The translations under genes and the position numbers were made by a program. A model generated the notes under the pieces. It made no database searches, was not told the origin of the DNA, and saw only the letters and a program-made list of their open reading frames with translations. Of a stretch of 64,000 nucleotides of DNA, positions 45,007-53,107 are shown piece by piece. The first letter of the stretch is position 1. Each line of letters begins with the position of its first letter. Location of the stretch: NCBI RefSeq assembly GCF_002872255.1, contig NZ_NIPR01000034.1:62001-126000 (forward strand), in the 5' to 3' direction. Source of the stretch: Companilactobacillus nuruki (GTDB taxonomy: Bacteria > Bacillota > Bacilli > Lactobacillales > Lactobacillaceae).

Positions 45007-46827
45007 TTATTTTATTTGTTCCAAGGCGTTTGCCACAGCTTCCTTAATAGCTTTGCTTGAAGCAGAGGCACCAGAAACTGTATCAACATTTACAGAATTT
45101 TTAGCTATGATTTCTTTAGGCAATTCTTTCACGGCTTTAAGACCATAATCGTCGGATTCACTTTGTTTTAGGATTTCAATATTTTTAATATCATCTTTAT
45201 TGTCAGCAGTGACTCTAACAACTATTTCATTTCCCATACCGGCAGTGGATTTACCAATATACTGATTATCCTTGGTTTCAAAGTGCTCTTCAACAACATC
45301 AGAACCTAATCCCGATTCGTGAACACTGGCTGATGTTTGAGCATCGATATTTTCAGGATTGATCTCGGATTTTTCACTAGCAGCGTTCTCACCAGCAATT
45401 TTACCAAAGATTAAATTCTCGGCTAGATTACTGCCACCGTTATATTGACGTCCCATTAAACTGCCTAGTTCGCCGGCAGCGTAGAGATGAGGAATAACCA
45501 CATTATCATTATCAACTATTTCTGCTTTTGAATTATGAACGGGCCCACCTTGGGTATTCAATAATCCCTGAACCATCGCTAAAGCATAGTAAGGGCCATC
45601 ATCAAAAGCAGTCAAAGTTTTAGCATCACGATCAAAGGAATAGTCGTGTTTAATTTCGGCAAAATGATTGAAATTTTTAATTGTAGTAGTTAGATTTTCC
45701 AGATCAACATCTATAGTATCAGCCAAACTGGCAAGGTTGTTAGCTTTAATAACTTGTTTCATAAATTCTGGATATGGAGCATTTTGGTCGTTGATAAGTT
45801 CTTTGTATTTCTTTTGGTCGAAGATAACATAGGGATGACGTTGTGCATGTGGAACTCTCCAGTTACCGTGATCCTGAATGTGCCCGTGGCGATGAATTTC
45901 ATTTTCATCAAAATAACGTGTGCCGTCATCCCCAACTACGATTAGACTACCTTGATGGAAAGCAGGCCAATCAAATGGTAGAAATTGTGAACGTTGACCG
46001 GCTTTGGGTTTGGGGGTTAGGCCATGGAAAATACCATATGATTCATAGTTACTCATATTATAAAGTTTGGCACCAACCTCAGAGGCCATTTTGACCCCGA
46101 TCCCCTTATTATAGAGCGAACCAATAGGTCTTAGACTTGTTTCTCCTAGATAGTCTTCTACCATTTCTGGATTATTTTCAAAACCACCAGTTGCCATAAC
46201 GACACCATTTTTAGCGCGTACGTTAAGTAGTTCATTATTACGTTTTATTTGAACTCCAACAATAGTTTTGGTATTAGGATCTTGAATCAAATGTTCAGCA
46301 GGAGTGTTATATAAAACATCGATTTTATCGGCTCGTTTAAGAACTTGTTGACGGAGATTTTTCCATAGGGCAGAATCGGCAACGCCTTCATGTACAGTAA
46401 CTAGTTCATGTGTTTCTTGTCCTCGGAATTCAGGGTATTCGTGAGCCATGAAGTATAGAGCCTTAGAAACTTGTGACTCGGGATGTTGTCCCATTACGAA
46501 TGGTTTAACTTCTAGATATTTTTCTAGATACTCAGGTATTTGATAGAGTCCTTCGATGAAGGTTTCCATCAATTCTTTATCGTATGATAATGGAAAAGCT
46601 AAATCTTGATAATATTTTCTCAAGTCATCTAGATCATCACCGGAAGAAATGACTTGTCCGGCATAGCGAGTATTACCGCCTTCGTGTCCTTCAGGTGCAG
46701 AATCAGTAATTAAAACTTTGGCATTGTTGTCGGCTGCAAATCTGGCGGCAGTAGCACCAGCGCCTCCAAATCCTAAAACAATAACGTCATAAGTTGCGTT
46801 CCATTTTAACTTTGAACTATCAAACAT
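45007..46827 (-). CDS. Flavinylated FAD-dependent reductase (fumarate-reductase-like; candidate vinylphenol or hydroxycinnamate reductase)
   Basis: A 606-aa soluble flavoprotein. The FAD_binding_2 domain starts YDVIVLGFGGAGATAARFAA; the C-terminal ~85 residues form an FMN_bind domain ending DTVSGAS, where S588 is the expected ApbE-attached FMN site (D582, S585-G-A-S588). By eye, the fumarate-reductase HHTMGG and HGANRLGGN motifs appear here as NTQGG and GRQYNGGSN, so two fumarate-binding residues seem absent. L. plantarum VprA, a vinylphenol reductase, was also annotated as a fumarate reductase. Start is ATG 46827, 8 nt after GGAG. It diverges from apbE across a PadR-like dyad. Confidence 0.8.
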   Translation of the reverse strand: MFDSSKLKWNATYDVIVLGFGGAGATAARFAADNNAKVLITDSAPEGHEGGNTRYAGQVISSGDDLDDLRKYYQDLAFPLSYDKELMETFIEGLYQIPEYLEKYLEVKPFVMGQHPESQVSKALYFMAHEYPEFRGQETHELVTVHEGVADSALWKNLRQQVLKRADKIDVLYNTPAEHLIQDPNTKTIVGVQIKRNNELLNVRAKNGVVMATGGFENNPEMVEDYLGETSLRPIGSLYNKGIGVKMASEVGAKLYNMSNYESYGIFHGLTPKPKAGQRSQFLPFDWPAFHQGSLIVVGDDGTRYFDENEIHRHGHIQDHGNWRVPHAQRHPYVIFDQKKYKELINDQNAPYPEFMKQVIKANNLASLADTIDVDLENLTTTIKNFNHFAEIKHDYSFDRDAKTLTAFDDGPYYALAMVQGLLNTQGGPVHNSKAEIVDNDNVVIPHLYAAGELGSLMGRQYNGGSNLAENLIFGKIAGENAASEKSEINPENIDAQTSASVHESGLGSDVVEEHFETKDNQYIGKSTAGMGNEIVVRVTADNKDDIKNIEILKQSESDDYGLKAVKELPKEIIAKNSVNVDTVSGASASSKAIKEAVANALEQIK

Positions 46828-46887
46828 TTCATTCACTCCATTTCATCAACATGTTAGGATTAATATAACTCTAATTATGGATATTGT

Positions 46888-46915
46888 GAACAAGTTCCTT
46901 TTGTCGAAAACGACA
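46888..46915. promoter_or_regulatory. PadR-like dyad in the divergent reductase-apbE promoter region
   Basis: TGTCGAAAACGACA (46902-46915) has the same TGTCG-N4-CGACA arms as both padA operator dyads. A second small dyad, GAAC-AA-GTTC (46888-46897), lies 4 bp away. Shared PadR control is inferred. Confidence 0.65.
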
Positions 46916-46983
46916 CCAAAATCCATGATGAAGATCGTAATCATGAATTTGAGTTAATTATCTAACGGATTGAGGAATTGAGT

Positions 46984-47913
46984 ATGGGATTAATAAACAA
47001 AAGTTACTATGCTTTGGGAACGGAAATTAATTTATCAGTTAATGATCCAGCAACTGAAAATGATTTAGAGGCAGGTTATCGTTTAATCCAAAAATTCGAG
47101 GATAAATTAACCGTCAATCGTAATGAATCTGAGGTAATGTCGATAAATCATCAAGCGGGTATATCACCAGTGGTTGTTCCAAGCGATACATATAGTTTGA
47201 TCAAACGGGCGGTCTTAGTAAGTAAAAAACATTTAGGATTTAATGTGGCAATTGGACCATTAGTAAAATTGTGGAAGATTGGTTTTAAAGGAGCTAATAG
47301 ACCCAGTGACAATGATATTAAGCAACGTTTGAACATTATTGATCCAGAGAAAATTATTTTGAATGATACTGAATCATCGGTCTTTTTACAAGAGAAGGAT
47401 ATGGAAATAGATTTAGGCGGGATTGCCAAAGGATATATTGCTGACCAGATAAAAGAGCTTTGGAAAAAAAGAGGCGTAGAGACAGGCATCATTGATTTGG
47501 GAGGCAATGTATTATTATTAGGTGCTAGTTTACATGAAGATGGAATATGGAATATTGGCGTCCAGAATCCAATTAAACCAAGAGATATATCGTTAGGAGT
47601 AATCCATACTAATGAGAAATCGATTGGAACGTCAGGCATTTATGAAAGAAAATTAATAATTGACGGTCATGAATATCATCATATGTTTGATTCTCAAACT
47701 GGTTATCCAATAAAAAATAATTTGGCTAGTGTTACGATCGTTAGCGATAAGTCAATTGATGGCGAGGTCTGGTCTACGATTGGTTTTTATCAAGGAATCG
47801 AACAGGGAATGGAAATGATTGAAAGGCAGCCAGGTATCGAAGCAATTTTTATTACTAAAAATCTAAAGACCTTTGTAACTAGTGGATTGGATAAAAAATT
47901 CAATTTAATATAA
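46984..47913 (+). CDS. apbE: FAD:protein FMN transferase (ApbE)
   Basis: Mg-dependent flavin transferase that joins FMN through a phosphodiester bond to Ser/Thr in DxxSGA(S/T) motifs. 309 aa. Family motifs present are YYALGTEINL, DLGGIAKGYIADQ, GIIDLGGNVLLLG, GTSGIYER and HHMFDSQTGYPIKNNLASVT with late DGEVWST. No lipoprotein signal, so it acts in the cytoplasm. Start is ATG 46984, 8 nt after GAGG. Its neighbours supply two candidate substrates: the reductase (S588) and the FMN reductase-PAS protein (S384). Confidence 0.95.
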   Translation: MGLINKSYYALGTEINLSVNDPATENDLEAGYRLIQKFEDKLTVNRNESEVMSINHQAGISPVVVPSDTYSLIKRAVLVSKKHLGFNVAIGPLVKLWKIGFKGANRPSDNDIKQRLNIIDPEKIILNDTESSVFLQEKDMEIDLGGIAKGYIADQIKELWKKRGVETGIIDLGGNVLLLGASLHEDGIWNIGVQNPIKPRDISLGVIHTNEKSIGTSGIYERKLIIDGHEYHHMFDSQTGYPIKNNLASVTIVSDKSIDGEVWSTIGFYQGIEQGMEMIERQPGIEAIFITKNLKTFVTSGLDKKFNLI

Positions 47914-47924
47914 CTTTTTTCATA

Positions 47925-47938
47925 TAAAAACGATTACA
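47925..47938 (+). promoter_or_regulatory. cre-like site before the FMN reductases
   Basis: TAAAAACGATTACA matches the cre consensus TGNNANCGNTNNCA except at position 2. It lies ~75 nt upstream of the first FMN reductase and could give CcpA control. Confidence 0.4.
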
Positions 47939-48013
47939 TTATTGTGTTGCTTTATTCTGTGAAAAAAATTACAATTAAAGTGATAAATACAAATGAATGG
48001 GATGATTGATGGT

Positions 48014-48622
48014 ATGAATAAATTTATTGCTATTGTTGGATCTAATTCTAACAAGTCAACTAACCGTGAATTGTTGCAATATATGAAAAAACATTTTCAA
48101 GAACAAGCTGAAATTGAATTGGTTGAGATTACCGGTTTGTCCATTTTTAAGAAGAGTATTGATAAGTATGTACCGCAAGTCGCTAGAGATATTGCTGAAA
48201 GAATTGAAAATTCGGATGGTGTGATCATTGCTACTCCTGAATATGATCATTCGATTCCAGCGGTTTTATCAAGTGCTCTGGCCTGGTTATCATATGGTAT
48301 TCATCCATTCGTAGATAAACCAGTCATGATAACTGGGGCATCTTATGGATCATTAGGTTCATCTCGTGCCCAAGCTCAATTGCGTCAAATTTTGGATTCG
48401 CCGGAATTGAAGGCCCGTATTATGCCAAGTTCAGAATTTTTGTTAGGTCATTCTTTAGAAGCTTTTGATGAGAATGATAATTTGAAAGATGAACAGATCA
48501 TTCAACAATTAGACGGATTATTTAAGGACTTTTTACAATTTGTTGATATTTCTAAACAACTAAATAATGCCAATACTGTAAATAAACAAAAAGCCGAGGA
48601 GTTTTCTTGGGATAAGGATTAG
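48014..48622 (+). CDS. NAD(P)H-dependent FMN reductase
   Basis: A 202-aa flavodoxin-fold reductase. Phosphate-binding loop at the start ([19 protein letters not shown]), then [28 protein letters not shown] and [20 protein letters not shown]. It produces reduced flavin or transfers hydride to a partner. The start was chosen at ATG 48014 by alignment with the paralogue; ATG 48002 and 47993 are alternatives. It is 10 nt from the paralogue, in the same operon, and probably supplies electrons to the neighbouring flavinylated enzyme. Confidence 0.88.
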   Translation: MNKFIAIVGSNSNKSTNRELLQYMKKHFQEQAEIELVEITGLSIFKKSIDKYVPQVARDIAERIENSDGVIIATPEYDHSIPAVLSSALAWLSYGIHPFVDKPVMITGASYGSLGSSRAQAQLRQILDSPELKARIMPSSEFLLGHSLEAFDENDNLKDEQIIQQLDGLFKDFLQFVDISKQLNNANTVNKQKAEEFSWDKD

Positions 48623-48632
48623 GAGAGGTAAT

Positions 48633-49850
48633 ATGAAATTAATTGGTATCGCGGGTTCAATTGCTGATCAATCTTATAATCGAACACTTTTGCAGTTTAT
48701 TGCTAAACATTTTTCGGGTTTAGTTGATGTGGAAGTGTTGGATATTAATGACGTACCTATGTTTAATCAAGATGATGATCAAACGGATGGTGCTATTATT
48801 CAGAATTTGTGCAAAAAAATAAATTCAGCTGATGGCGTGATTATTGCCACACCTGAACATAATCATTCGGTACCTGCAGCGTTGAAGAATGTAATTGAAT
48901 GGTTGTCTTATGAAGTTCATCCCTTGGATGGCAAACCAATCATGATTGTTGGTGCGTCTTATCACATTCAAGGTTCATCTCGTGCTCAATTACATTTGAG
49001 ACAGATTCTTGAGGCACCTGGAGTCAATGCCATCGTTTTACCTGGTAATGAGTTTCTTTTAGGTGATGTTAAGACAGCTTTTGATGATAAAGGCGATTTG
49101 AAAGATCAGCGAACAGTTGATTTTCTTCAAACGACGATACAAAACTTTATTAAATTTGCTAAGGTAATTAATATGATTGGTGAAACAAACAATTATGAAG
49201 AAGAAGATTTAAGCGCCCAAAATGGAACCGATACAACTATTAAGGGTATTGATATGAATGCCGATGATTGGTTGGATCGGGCTGCTAATAAGGTCAGTGC
49301 AGCAGAGGGAAATGATTACGTTAAACTAGATAGTGGTTTGTTGACCGTTAATCAGTTGGATTATTTCCTAAAGACTATTCCAATTGAATTAACCTATGTT
49401 GATGAAAATAATCAATTTCTTTACTACAATCACTCACTGCCAACTGAAAAAATGTTAGCTAAAAGGACTCCAGCTCAAGTCGGTGATGCTTTGGACAAAG
49501 TACATCCTAATATCGGTCGAGTTTTTAAACACGTTAAACAAGTTATTAGTGCTCTACGCAATGGAGAAACTGATTTAGTTTCAATGCCTATACCTGGTGG
49601 AGATCCTCAAAAACATCATGTAATGCATTATTACAAAGCAATGCATGATGATGAGAATAATTACAAAGGTGTTAATGAGTGGGCAGTTGATTTGAAACCG
49701 ATAGTTGATGAATATCTTAAAGCAACTGGTCAAAAGTTAGTTAAAGATCCAAATGCAAAGATGGATGCTATGTCAGGTGCCTCTAAAAAAACTACTGAAG
49801 AAAAACCAGAAGTTGAAGTAGATGCAACCTCAAGTGCTTCTAAACACTAA
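48633..49850 (+). CDS. FMN reductase-PAS fusion with C-terminal flavinylation-like motif
   Basis: A 405-aa three-part protein. Residues 1-180: NAD(P)H:FMN reductase ([40 protein letters not shown]). Residues ~230-365: a PAS-type domain of the DUF438 kind ([52 protein letters not shown]). C-terminal tail: D378-A-M-S381-G-A-S384, resembling ApbE targets, plus a degenerate second DATSSAS (397-403). AGGAGAGG precedes the ATG. It might carry covalent FMN as a mobile arm passing electrons from NAD(P)H to the reductase. Flavinylation is untested inference. Confidence 0.82.
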   Translation: MKLIGIAGSIADQSYNRTLLQFIAKHFSGLVDVEVLDINDVPMFNQDDDQTDGAIIQNLCKKINSADGVIIATPEHNHSVPAALKNVIEWLSYEVHPLDGKPIMIVGASYHIQGSSRAQLHLRQILEAPGVNAIVLPGNEFLLGDVKTAFDDKGDLKDQRTVDFLQTTIQNFIKFAKVINMIGETNNYEEEDLSAQNGTDTTIKGIDMNADDWLDRAANKVSAAEGNDYVKLDSGLLTVNQLDYFLKTIPIELTYVDENNQFLYYNHSLPTEKMLAKRTPAQVGDALDKVHPNIGRVFKHVKQVISALRNGETDLVSMPIPGGDPQKHHVMHYYKAMHDDENNYKGVNEWAVDLKPIVDEYLKATGQKLVKDPNAKMDAMSGASKKTTEEKPEVEVDATSSASKH

Positions 49851-49888
49851 AAAAACAAGCCTATCATTTAACGATAGGCTTGTTTTTC
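49851..49888. terminator. Bidirectional terminator for the FMN reductase operon and small RNA A
   Basis: A perfect AAAAACAAGCCTATC hairpin with its complement; T-rich on both strands. Confidence 0.85.
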
Positions 49889-50161
49889 TGCCTTTGCATC
49901 ATGTGTGCAGCAGCATTACCAGTAGTGTTAGGGGAGGAGATATGAATTTTATTTCCATATCTTTAAACATAGAGGGATTTATTAATCAATGAAATTATTG
50001 TCACGATATTTATTGGAGGAGGAAAAATCAAATTGGTTGAGGGGGTGCAATTTGATTTCTTATTTCAGTAACTATGATCTGCCGTAATATGAGGAGGTAT
50101 TACGGAATTTATTACTGAGTGCTAAAACGGAAGGATTTACATTGATCGTATCTTATCCCCT
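49853..50161 (-). ncRNA. Tandem structured RNA A with C-rich hairpin loops
   Basis: About 309 nt on the minus strand from a promoter near 50168-50190 to the terminator at 49851. Hairpin 1: stem CGTAATA/TATTACG (50083-50089, 50098-50104) around loop CCTCCTCA. Hairpin 2: stem ATCAAATTG/CAATTTGAT (50027-50035, 50048-50056) around loop CACCCCCTCAAC. Further single-stranded C-rich runs (TTCCTCCTCC, ATCTCCTCCCC) follow. Copy B keeps these elements with changed stem sequence. Loops are complementary to GGAGG. No coding capacity is conserved. Family not recognised. Confidence 0.65.
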
Positions 50162-50167
50162 TTCACA

Positions 50168-50196
50168 GTTATAATCTATCATATATGTTTAAACAA
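50168..50196 (-). promoter_or_regulatory. Promoter of small RNA A
   Basis: On the minus strand: TTGTTT-like -35, 17-nt spacer, TATAAC -10 (plus 50168-50173). The palindrome GTTTAAAC followed by ATAT is shared with the copy B promoter. Confidence 0.55.
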
Positions 50197-50276
50197 AAAC
50201 TATCAATATTGAAAAAATTATTTATTTAATTTTGAAAAAAATTATTTAATAATAAATTCACAATAAAAAAGGTCAA

Positions 50277-50607
50277 AAAAAAACAGCCTATCTTTGGGGA
50301 CGGGCTTGTTTTTTTGCTACATATATGTGTAGCGGCATTACCAGTAGTGTCGGAGACAAGGTATGAATGCTTATGAGGTTTCCATATTTGTCAAATAGAG
50401 AGGGATTTCTGTTAATTAATGAAAGCATTCAAAGTAAATTATTGTAATGGGATTACGCATTTGAGGGGGGAGACCAAATTGATTGAGGGGGGCAACTTGA
50501 TCTCGGAATGCGAGTAAGCTTTTTTAGGTTACGGTATGAGGATGTGTACCATAACCTTCATTAACGAGTTAAAAAAGGAAGGAATCGCATTTCATATCTC
50601 TATCTCT
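50277..50607 (-). ncRNA. Tandem structured RNA B, paralogue of RNA A
   Basis: About 331 nt on the minus strand. Hairpin 1: GGTTATGGTA/TACCGTAACC (50547-50556, 50527-50536) around CACATCCTCA. Hairpin 2: GATCAAGTTG/CAATTTGGTC (50493-50502, 50472-50481) around a loop beginning CCCCCCTCAA. G-U wobbles keep pairing where the sequence differs from copy A. A 3' hairpin GCTACA/TGTAGC and the 16-nt block ACACTACTGGTAATGC are also present; the block is exact in copy A. Ends in an imperfect stem plus T9 (50275-50312). Confidence 0.65.
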
Positions 50608-50613
50608 TTCACG

Positions 50614-50642
50614 ATTATAATATAGCACATATGTTTAAACAG
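50614..50642 (-). promoter_or_regulatory. Promoter of small RNA B
   Basis: On the minus strand: CTGTTT -35, 17-nt spacer, TATAAT -10 (plus 50614-50619), with the same GTTTAAAC palindrome as copy A at the -35 side. Confidence 0.55.
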
Positions 50643-50840
50643 TTAAATTCATTTTTGGAAAAAATATTTATTTGTTTTTAATATCACAAACTCATGGTTC
50701 TATGCGACTATAATATTAGTCCTGTTTTTCGGTTATTACTAGAGATAATTCACAATTTGATAATTGATGGGGCGTAAGTCGAGCATATTATAGTTAAAAT
50801 TCCAATAATTTATAATTCTGATATATTTATTTTAATATTA

Positions 50841-50878
50841 TGTAAGCGCTTTAATTATTAAACGAAGTTAACTATAAT
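50841..50878 (+). promoter_or_regulatory. nox promoter with overlapping cre site
   Basis: TGTAAGCGCTTTAA (50841-50854) matches the cre consensus at all but one position and overlaps the -35 region; -10 TATAAT at 50873-50878. CcpA control of nox is plausible. Confidence 0.6.
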
Positions 50879-50911
50879 ATAAGATATAAACAAAAAAGGG
50901 TGGTAGTTATT

Positions 50912-52264
50912 ATGAAAGTAAGTATTGTCGGTTGTACTCATGCTGGAACTTTTTCTGCAATGAATATTTTGAAAGAACATCCGGATTGGGAAGTTTCTGT
51001 TTTTGAAAGAAATGATAACCTTTCTTTTCTATCATGTGGTATCGCTTTGTGGGTAAGTGATCGAGTATCTGATCCAAATAAGATGTTCTATGCAAATCCT
51101 GAAGCTTTAACAAGTTTAGGTGCTCACATGTACATGCAACATGATGTGACAAATATTGATTTTGATAATAAGAAACTTGTAGTTAAGAATCTTGTTAACG
51201 GTGAAACATTCGAACAAGATTATGACAAACTAGTTATTACTACTGGTTCTGCTCCAGTCGTTCCACCAATTCCAGGAATCGATTCAAGTCGTGTAATGCT
51301 TTGCAAGAACTGGACTAATGCCAATGAATTAAAAGAAAATGCTAGTGATATTAAGAGTGCCATTGTTATTGGTGCTGGATACATTGGTGCTGAATTAGCC
51401 GAAGGATATGCAACTCTTGGTAAAGAGACAACCTTGATTGATGCATTGCCACATGTATTATCAAAGAATTTGGACGTTAATATGTCCGAAGTTGCTGAAA
51501 AAGATTACATTGATAATGGCGTTAAGTTAGGTATGAATGAGAAAGTTGAGTCATTCGAAGAAACGGATCATAGTGTAATTGTTAAGACGAATAAAAATGT
51601 TTACGAAGCTGATATTGCTGTGATGTGTGTTGGCTTCCGTCCTAATACTAAGATGTTTGCCGATGAATTTGAAACTTTGCCAAATGGTGCTTTGATTGTT
51701 GATAAGTACATGCATACAAGTAAAAAAGATGTCTTCTCAGCTGGTGATGCAGCTTCAGTACATTACAATCCAACAAATGATGATCAATATATTCCATTGG
51801 CAACTAACTCAGTTCGTCAAGGGATCTTAGTTGGTAAGAATATTGAAAAAGATACTTTGGCATATATGGGAACTCAAGCAAGTTCAGCGGTTGAATTGTT
51901 TGGACGTACATATGCGGCCAGTGGTTTAACTAAAGTACATGCTGAAGTATTGGGCAAGAAAGTCGAAACGGTCTCGTTAGAAGATAACTACCGTCCTGAA
52001 TTTATGTTAACTACTACACCTGTTTTAATGAACTTAGTTTGGGATCCAGAAACAAGAGTTGTTTTGGGTGGTGCCTTGACAAGTAAGTATGATGTATCAC
52101 AATCAGCTAACCTTTTGTCATTAGCAATCCAAAAGAAAGTCACAATTGATGAATTATCGATGGTTGATTTCTTGTTCCAACCAAACTTTGATAAACCAGT
52201 TAACTATGTCAGTGCCTTAGCCGGAGCAGCAGTAGAAAAGGCTGATTCTAAGGTATCTGAATAA
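50912..52264 (+). CDS. nox: NADH oxidase, water-forming type
   Basis: A 450-aa FAD enzyme of the peroxide reductase/Nox family, reducing oxygen to water and regenerating NAD+. N-terminal FAD motif IVGCTHAGTFSAMNIL; redox-active Cys42 in LSFLSCGIAL as a single Cys-sulfenic centre; NAD motif AIVIGAGYIGAELAEGYATL; FAD motif DVFSAGDAASVHY; dimerisation domain from ~325 (AAVELFGRTYA-like, LTTTPVLMNLVWDPETR). The start is ATG 50912, 8 nt after GGGTGG. The CoA-disulfide reductase relatives are less likely given LSCGIALW. Confidence 0.92.
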   Translation: MKVSIVGCTHAGTFSAMNILKEHPDWEVSVFERNDNLSFLSCGIALWVSDRVSDPNKMFYANPEALTSLGAHMYMQHDVTNIDFDNKKLVVKNLVNGETFEQDYDKLVITTGSAPVVPPIPGIDSSRVMLCKNWTNANELKENASDIKSAIVIGAGYIGAELAEGYATLGKETTLIDALPHVLSKNLDVNMSEVAEKDYIDNGVKLGMNEKVESFEETDHSVIVKTNKNVYEADIAVMCVGFRPNTKMFADEFETLPNGALIVDKYMHTSKKDVFSAGDAASVHYNPTNDDQYIPLATNSVRQGILVGKNIEKDTLAYMGTQASSAVELFGRTYAASGLTKVHAEVLGKKVETVSLEDNYRPEFMLTTTPVLMNLVWDPETRVVLGGALTSKYDVSQSANLLSLAIQKKVTIDELSMVDFLFQPNFDKPVNYVSALAGAAVEKADSKVSE

Positions 52265-52286
52265 ATACAATCTGAAAATCGTTGAA

Positions 52287-52316
52287 AAAAGCAACCTTTA
52301 AGGCTGCTTTTTTTGT
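52287..52316 (+). terminator. Terminator after nox
   Basis: AAAAGCA with TGCTTTT, inner CCTT/AAGG pairing, then T7. Confidence 0.75.
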
Positions 52317-52352
52317 ATAATGTGGATAATTTAAAATAGGGCGGTGACAATA

Positions 52353-52694
52353 ATGGATGACGATGATTTTATAATGCGACAGATCAAGTCCTTTGCAGAA
52401 GGATTTGGAATGATGGTTGGTAAAAAGGGTGCTAACAAAACTGAGATAGTTTATGAGCAACAACAGAATCAGAACGGAAAAATTTACACCGATATTGATA
52501 ATTTACTATTACATCAAAAATATGAAGAAGCCATTCATTATGTATATGCTCAAAAATTTGAACTTGATAAATCTTCTTATTATTCATTGGGCCAGTGGCT
52601 GATCAAGAAACTGTCGATGATTCCTGAAGTAGATTCGCAAATGCTAAGTGAATTTGTTATCAATATGAAGAAGTATCAGGGTCCAGTTGATTGA
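52353..52694 (+). CDS. DUF6483-like small cytoplasmic protein
   Basis: A 113-aa acidic helical protein: DDDDFIMRQIKSFAEGFGMM, then MVGKKGANKTEIVY, with a C-terminal TPR-like helical part (DNLLLHQKYEEAIHYVYAQK). Resembles uncharacterised DUF6483 proteins of Firmicutes; no catalytic motif is seen. Start is ATG 52353, 8 nt after GGGCGG; the GTG at 52344 overlaps that site. Monocistronic. Function unknown. Confidence 0.7.
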   Translation: MDDDDFIMRQIKSFAEGFGMMVGKKGANKTEIVYEQQQNQNGKIYTDIDNLLLHQKYEEAIHYVYAQKFELDKSSYYSLGQWLIKKLSMIPEVDSQMLSEFVINMKKYQGPVD

Positions 52695-52831
52695 TTTGTG
52701 AATAGAATCCACTATTTATCTCTGAAACAAAATTCATAAATAATTCAAGTTTTAATAAAATGAAATTCATATTATCCAGTTATTATGTGTACATAGTCAA
52801 ATATGACTATTCGAAAAACGAGGTGAATTTT

Positions 52832-52933
52832 ATGAAAAAACATCCTATTCTAGTTCTTACGGGTGTATCTGTTTTAGCAACAATGTGTACTAAAATGATT
52901 AAATCTCATAATGAAAAGAATTTTTTAAACTAA
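52832..52933 (+). CDS. Small 33-residue hydrophobic peptide
   Basis: A 33-aa ORF (MKKHPILVLTGVSVLATMCT, ending HNEKNFLN) with GAGGTG 9 nt before the ATG. Basic at both ends of one hydrophobic helix, so a possible single-span membrane peptide. The upstream region has plausible AT-rich promoter sequence. No family recognised; it might be a type I toxin-like or regulatory microprotein. Confidence 0.45.
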   Translation: MKKHPILVLTGVSVLATMCTKMIKSHNEKNFLN

Positions 52934-52996
52934 AAAATAAGAATTAAAACCATTCAAAATAAATATAACGACAATTAATTAATCTGAGGTAATAAT

Positions 52997-53095
52997 ATGA
53001 AAAAGAATATGAAGTTGGGCTTGCGTAAGCAAGCCTTTTTTGATGTTTTCTTTTTTGCATTTATGTCAGTAATCCCATATGATTTGAATAAGTAA
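52997..53095 (+). CDS. 32-residue ORF overlapping a terminator ahead of the YfhO gene
   Basis: Encodes MKKNMKLGLRKQAFFDVFFF, ending SVIPYDLNK. GAGG precedes the ATG, and the stop overlaps the next gene's ribosome site. A strong intrinsic terminator lies within codons 8-15. It may be a leader peptide whose translation affects termination before the YfhO gene, or simply chance reading of the terminator region. Confidence 0.35.
   Translation: MKKNMKLGLRKQAFFDVFFFAFMSVIPYDLNK
53018..53041 (+). terminator. Terminator inside the small leader ORF
   Basis: Stem GGCTTGC (53018-53024) with GCAAGCC (53029-53035), tetraloop GTAA, then T6. Confidence 0.85.
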
Positions 53096-53107
53096 GGAGA
53101 TATTAAT

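Noticed and set aside
49943-50433. Short plus-strand peptides after GGAGG-like runs in both tandem RNA units (for example MNFISISLNIEGFINQ)
   Set aside because: The peptides are not conserved between the two copies, whereas minus-strand hairpins and loops are; the GGAGG runs are the complement of the C-rich loops.
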